From the NCBI RefSeq assembly GCF_040954835.1, contig NC_090697.1:11710001-11774000 (forward strand): a DNA stretch of 64,000 nt, written 5' to 3'. Positions 60,165 to 64,000 of this stretch are shown in pieces (position 1 is the first letter of the stretch; each line of letters opens with the position of its first letter). The stretch comes from Lepisosteus oculatus (Eukaryota > Chordata > Actinopteri > Semionotiformes > Lepisosteidae). The position numbers and the translations under genes were made by a program. The notes beneath the pieces were generated by a model that saw nothing but the letters and a program-made list of their open reading frames with translations, was not told where the DNA came from and did no database searches.

Positions 60165-60440
60165 GTGGTTTCACTTCCGGCCCCGGGGCTCCTGGGCGCC
60201 TCGCGGGTGACGGTCTTTCCCCGCTGACTTCAGGCCACCCACGCCGTGCAGTGACGAGCGCGCTCGGCTCCGCTCAGAGCGCCGCACCAGTTGAGGATTG
60301 GTCGCAGCGCCCCTGGCAGCCCGCGCGGCCGGCGCTCTGATTGGTAGATCCTTGTTACCAGGTAACAGGAGGAGGAAGTTGAAGGAGTCGCTGTGTGCTG
60401 AATTTGGCAGCGAGTGTTCCTGTGGCATTAGTCCAAGCCA
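60165..60440. promoter_or_regulatory. CpG-island-like promoter with RFX X-box, ETS and CCAAT motifs
   Basis: Dense CpG from about 60170 to 60345. It contains CACTTCCGG (ETS-like) near 60171, two inverted CCAAT boxes (GATTGG near 60296 and 60339) and GTTACCAGGTAAC at 60354-60366, a perfect match to the RFX X-box GTNRCC-N-RGYAAC. It lies between the 3' ends of CYS1 and KLF11, where no gene start is known. The transcript it would drive is not identified. Confidence 0.5.
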
Positions 60441-62660
60441 GAGGGTGGATATGTGCTCCAAGCTAAGGCAATATTATTTTCACCGTGTGTATTAAATCAA
60501 ATCTCGGTTTGGAATTGATCTTGTTCTCTTTCTTAGCTCATAATAAAATGAAAATTGTAGCGCAACAATGTATTACTTTTTAAAGCGCACTAGAAAGAAA
60601 AGAAAACAAAAATCCGATTTTTATTCAGTCGTAAGTGGAAGTGAATGACTTGTTTTTCGAAACAGGAAACAAAATCTGCTCACTCAGACGTCTGATGTTT
60701 CTAAGTGAAATCCCCGTCGGGATTTCTGAACTTAAATAGCAAAAGCATTTCTCTGACAAGTCTTTTGTGTTCAATGAAATTTTAAATGACCCTGCGGAGA
60801 AGAGTTAGGGAACAGATCGTGGGTTTATGTTCCAGATGGGGACACTTCCCTTCAACTGTTATGATCTTCAAAATATACTTAGCCTTGGTTTACAACAACC
60901 CCAACTATAAATGGGGACCAGAATTTGTATGGCATATAATTAATACAAATTAACACTTCTACAACCCTTTATCATGGCAGTGCGTCTTACATCGATTCTA
61001 CATCGTAATCTAACACTTGGAATAATTACTTAAATTTCCTAGTATCTGAAAAGATGGATCTAAATAATTCAATTTTACATTCAAAAAGTGAGACGTGCAA
61101 TCACAGATATTTAATGGATTGTATAAAACGTGCTCACCCTGCAAATAAATTAGTCATTTCATAGTCATAGCTGAAATGAATTTTTTCTTTCCTTTGACAG
61201 ATTGAACCCCCTTCCTGCTGAGATGAAGGCTTTGTCCTCTCATATTTACATGTGCAATTAAACGACTGCCTTCAGATTCCACAAACTAATTTTTTGTATT
61301 ATTGAGAATCGGCTGTGACGATGCACGTCTTTATTTAAATCAACAAGACAGCGGTGATCTTTGCTCGTCAAGTGGTAAAGAATCTAAGCACACACAACTC
61401 TAGGCGTCAGCATGCCTCCAGGAAGCAGTTCTGCTGATCGCTGAAAAGATCAAGTCAAAATTAATGACCCGAATAACCCGCCCCAGCAATTTCCACACTA
61501 GAGCACTGATCACTCCCGATACTGCAGGGTCGCAGTCCACGAGTTTTATAGTTAACTCATTATCCTTAACGAGTAAAAACAGTGTTGTACAGATAAGTGA
61601 ATGATTGATTCAGATAAAGGGGTGTAAGAGTTCAGAAGACATGGCGATACTCCAGGGCCATTAGAGCATATCAATGAACCAGTATATTGTTATTATTTAA
61701 AGATCTATTCGGACAAACCCGTTGATGTAATTCCTCAAAGGATGAAGTCCTCTCTTTTTATTCCAATTTCCAAGGCCTGTTTGCCTTCAGTCTTGGAGGA
61801 CTGTAATTCTGTATGTCTCCAGCCCTGATACCACAGAGCCCCAGTCCAATTATTCTCATAGCTCACCATCAAAAATCATTTACATAATTATATTTACAGG
61901 TCAGGATCACTGGCTTCTGAAATTGATCAGTTACACAAGTAATGTTTCAATGGAGTGAGGTCCAAGCTATCAGTAAGCTAATTGAACACCACACTAGTTA
62001 AATCGATTATTGCCTGTTGAGAAGTTTGTTATTAATTGGGTCATTTAAACGAAGAGATTATGGGCAAAGAGCAGGGTGGAATGAACACCCAGACACCTGC
62101 AGGACCCCAGGACTGGACTCGTACATCACCGACCCATGCTCTAAACTACAAAATTGTGCCAATGACTTAACATGACAAAACTACTAACACTTTTCAAAGT
62201 AGGCCACCATCTAAAAAAAATTACCAACAAAACCTCCCGGACTGCTTGACTCTCAAGGACTGTTGTTGTGACTCTAGTGATCCTCACTCATAGCTGTGTA
62301 GCAGCTACAGCCCAGCAAACCTTTTATGTACTGGAGCTTCTCAAAGACTTGGGACAAATTGGATACCGTTTTAAATTAGGATCATGTCAACAGGTGAACC
62401 AACGAGAGCATAATGAACTTGGGAAGAATCAAAAATAGTTGATACTAAGAATCCTAAGGAGGAGCAGCAGTGTGGACGTAATGAATATTAATTTTGCTTT
62501 ATATTTAATAGCATTCCAGCCATTCTATTTAAATAAATCTGTCGCATGCAGGAAACTGTTCATTTATGAAAAACGTTTATTAAATAATATGCAAAGTATG
62601 ATAGTACATAATTGTCACAGTGTAATAGAATACTGTTCACTTACAGATCTTTTCACATAT
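60441..62660. other. Intergenic DNA downstream of KLF11
   Basis: AT-rich, no exon and no repeat family recognised. The right end may include the distal KLF11 3' UTR if a downstream poly(A) site is used. Confidence 0.4.
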
Positions 62661-62665
62661 AACAA

Positions 62666-62671
62666 TTTATT
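62666..62671 (-). terminator. KLF11: Candidate KLF11 poly(A) signal
   Basis: AATAAA on the minus strand about 280 nt after the KLF11 stop. Another AATAAA follows near 62576, so more than one site may be used. Confidence 0.4.
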
Positions 62672-62947
62672 TTGTCTTTTAATGTTCAATAAATGCAGCT
62701 CAGAATATACAATACATTCATATATACAAAACAGACAAAGAACTTGACACAACGGCTTTGGCAAAGAGTGCAGACGTCTGTAAAATGCTACGGATATGAA
62801 AGTAAACAAAACGTCTTTGAGGGGGGGGGAATCCGAATGGGTAAGAGAGTCCAGTGCAAGGTCAGACTTCCATCAGCTGCGTAGCAGCTGGCTGGTTTCC
62901 GCCACGGTCCGTTTGTCCCCGAGGGGGGGTGGGGGGGTGGGAGGGGG

Positions 62948-63231
62948 CTAGTGCGAGGCGGGTACCAGCATGCCGAGCGGCAGGATGGGGCTGGGGGCGG
63001 GCGGCGTGCCGTTCAGGCTCTGGACTTCCGCCTGCCAGCTGGGGATCTTCTTCGCGGTCAGGTGGCGGCGGGCGTGCTTGGTCAGGTGGTCGCTGCGCAT
63101 GAAGCGCCGCTCGCAGACCACGCAGGCGAACTTCTTCTCGCCCGTGTGCGTCCGGCGGTGGCGCGAGAGCTCGTCCGAGCGCGCGAACTTCTTGTCGCAG
63201 CCCTCCCAGGTACAGCTGAAGGGCTTTTCAC
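62948..63231 (-). CDS. KLF11: KLF11 last exon: zinc fingers 2 and 3 and C-terminus
   Basis: A Kruppel-like transcription factor of the TIEG group that binds GC-boxes/CACCC and represses or activates through its N-terminal part. This exon begins after TGTTCCAG, completes a Gly codon and encodes 93 residues. It holds one C2H2 finger (CTWEGC...[14 protein letters not shown]), a TGEKK linker, a second finger (CVVC...[15 protein letters not shown]) and a tail with [11 protein letters not shown], ending MLVPASH. KLF10 and KLF11 share this region; KIPSWQAEV (human KLF11 KIPGWQAEV, KLF10 KLPNWQMEV) and the position next to CYS1 favour KLF11. Earlier exons, with finger 1 and the Sin3-interacting region, lie beyond the window. 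Confidence 0.9.
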
Positions 63232-63424
63232 CTGGAACACAGGAAAACGAGAGAGAGAAATGAAACAACCGAGCCTGGGTGAAAAACCAGGTAACGGGCT
63301 CGCGGATCAGTTCACGTTCTTTGCCCGTCTGTTGTGAGGTTGGACAGGTGAACCCCTGTGGGTTCAGGACGAAATGTTTTAAGAGCTTCGTGAAAATAAT
63401 CTTTGTGACTTTACCATTTTCTTA

Positions 63425-63690
63425 CGGTTTTAATCCAATTCAGGGCCGTGGGGGAGCCGGAGCCTATCCCAGCAGGCAATGGGCGGAAGGCAGGACACAC
63501 CCTGGACAGGACACCAGTCCATCGCAGGGCACACAGACGCAAACACCCACTCACACCAGGGCCAGTTCTCCCAGAAGTCAACCTACCTACCAGTGTGTCT
63601 TTAGACTGTGGGTGAAAACTCAATAAAACAGAGAACACAAACTCCACACAGAACCTGAACCTAGAGTCCCAGCACCACAAAAGAGCATCC
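63425..63690 (-). repeat. tRNA-headed interspersed repeat in KLF11 intron
   Basis: The reverse complement of TTTTAATCCAATTCAGGGCC, GAGCCTATCCCAGCAGGC and CCTGGACAGGACACCAGTCC. It is the same family and orientation as the 15.4-kb copy. Confidence 0.65.
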
Positions 63691-64000
63691 TCAAAGTGTA
63701 TAAGTACTCTTATAGCACGCTGGAGTTCTTCTGAAAACTGTACATCTGAAGCACAGAATCATCTAGATGAACATTTCACCCACTTCTTTATGAATTTCAT
63801 GTTTCCCCCCCTAATTTTAAAACTAGAGACTTTGTGTGAAACGGGATTGATAATGAGCAGTATCCTTAAGACAACATTTGCCATTTCCATAGAAAATTGT
63901 TTGATATTTACAATTAACATATATATCAGAAAAATGCAAAAACTTTTAAAATAGTCCAATTATTCATGTGATTTAATTGGTCCCTTTCAGCCTTATATCC
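63691..64000. other. KLF11 intron, AT-rich
   Basis: No further KLF11 exon is recognised before the window ends. The upstream exons carrying zinc finger 1 are outside. Confidence 0.5.

Overview
This is nuclear vertebrate DNA, most likely from a ray-finned fish. Genes are split by GT-AG introns, and the intergenic DNA and introns are full of fish-type retrotransposons and DNA transposons. Four protein genes are recognisable: LGALS8 (minus, 8696-21173), RRM2 (minus, 23184-26889), CYS1 (plus, 41924-53877) and the last exon of KLF11 (minus, 62948-63231, running off the right edge). RRM2, CYS1 and KLF11 have the same order and relative orientation as on human 2p25.1, so this is an old conserved block. 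LGALS8, which lies on 1q43 in human, sits directly downstream of RRM2 here. A non-teleost fish such as a gar or bowfin is possible, but the window does not settle the species.

Left to right: 1-2.9 kb has a GC-rich start and otherwise no recognisable gene. 2.9-6.3 kb is a pile of transposon pieces (Tc1 N-terminus, L2-type LINE, hAT, another LINE). 8.7-21.2 kb is galectin-8 with nine coding exons, its introns holding SINEs, a foldback repeat and a tandem repeat. 23.2-26.9 kb is the compact ten-exon RRM2 gene, followed upstream (26.9-27.35 kb) by a promoter with six regularly spaced CCAAT boxes. 27.4-41.9 kb is a gene-poor head-to-head interval between RRM2 and CYS1. 41.9-53.9 kb is the three-exon CYS1 gene, whose 10.5-kb second intron holds a nest of LINE, Tc1 and six solo LTR insertions. 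54-62.6 kb is intergenic, with a hAT element, an L1 remnant and two CpG-rich promoter-like patches. 62.9 kb onward is KLF11.

The genes are functionally unrelated: a two-headed glycan-binding lectin, the cell-cycle-regulated small subunit of ribonucleotide reductase, a myristoylated cilium protein and a zinc-finger repressor. What links them is shared regulatory space. RRM2 and CYS1 are head to head, and CYS1 and KLF11 converge. A 5S-rRNA-derived SINE family scattered through the window carries a close match to the CTCF consensus, so it may matter for local chromatin structure. The window also records layered transposition, with solo LTRs that still have perfect 5-bp target duplications nested inside older LINE and Tc1 copies.
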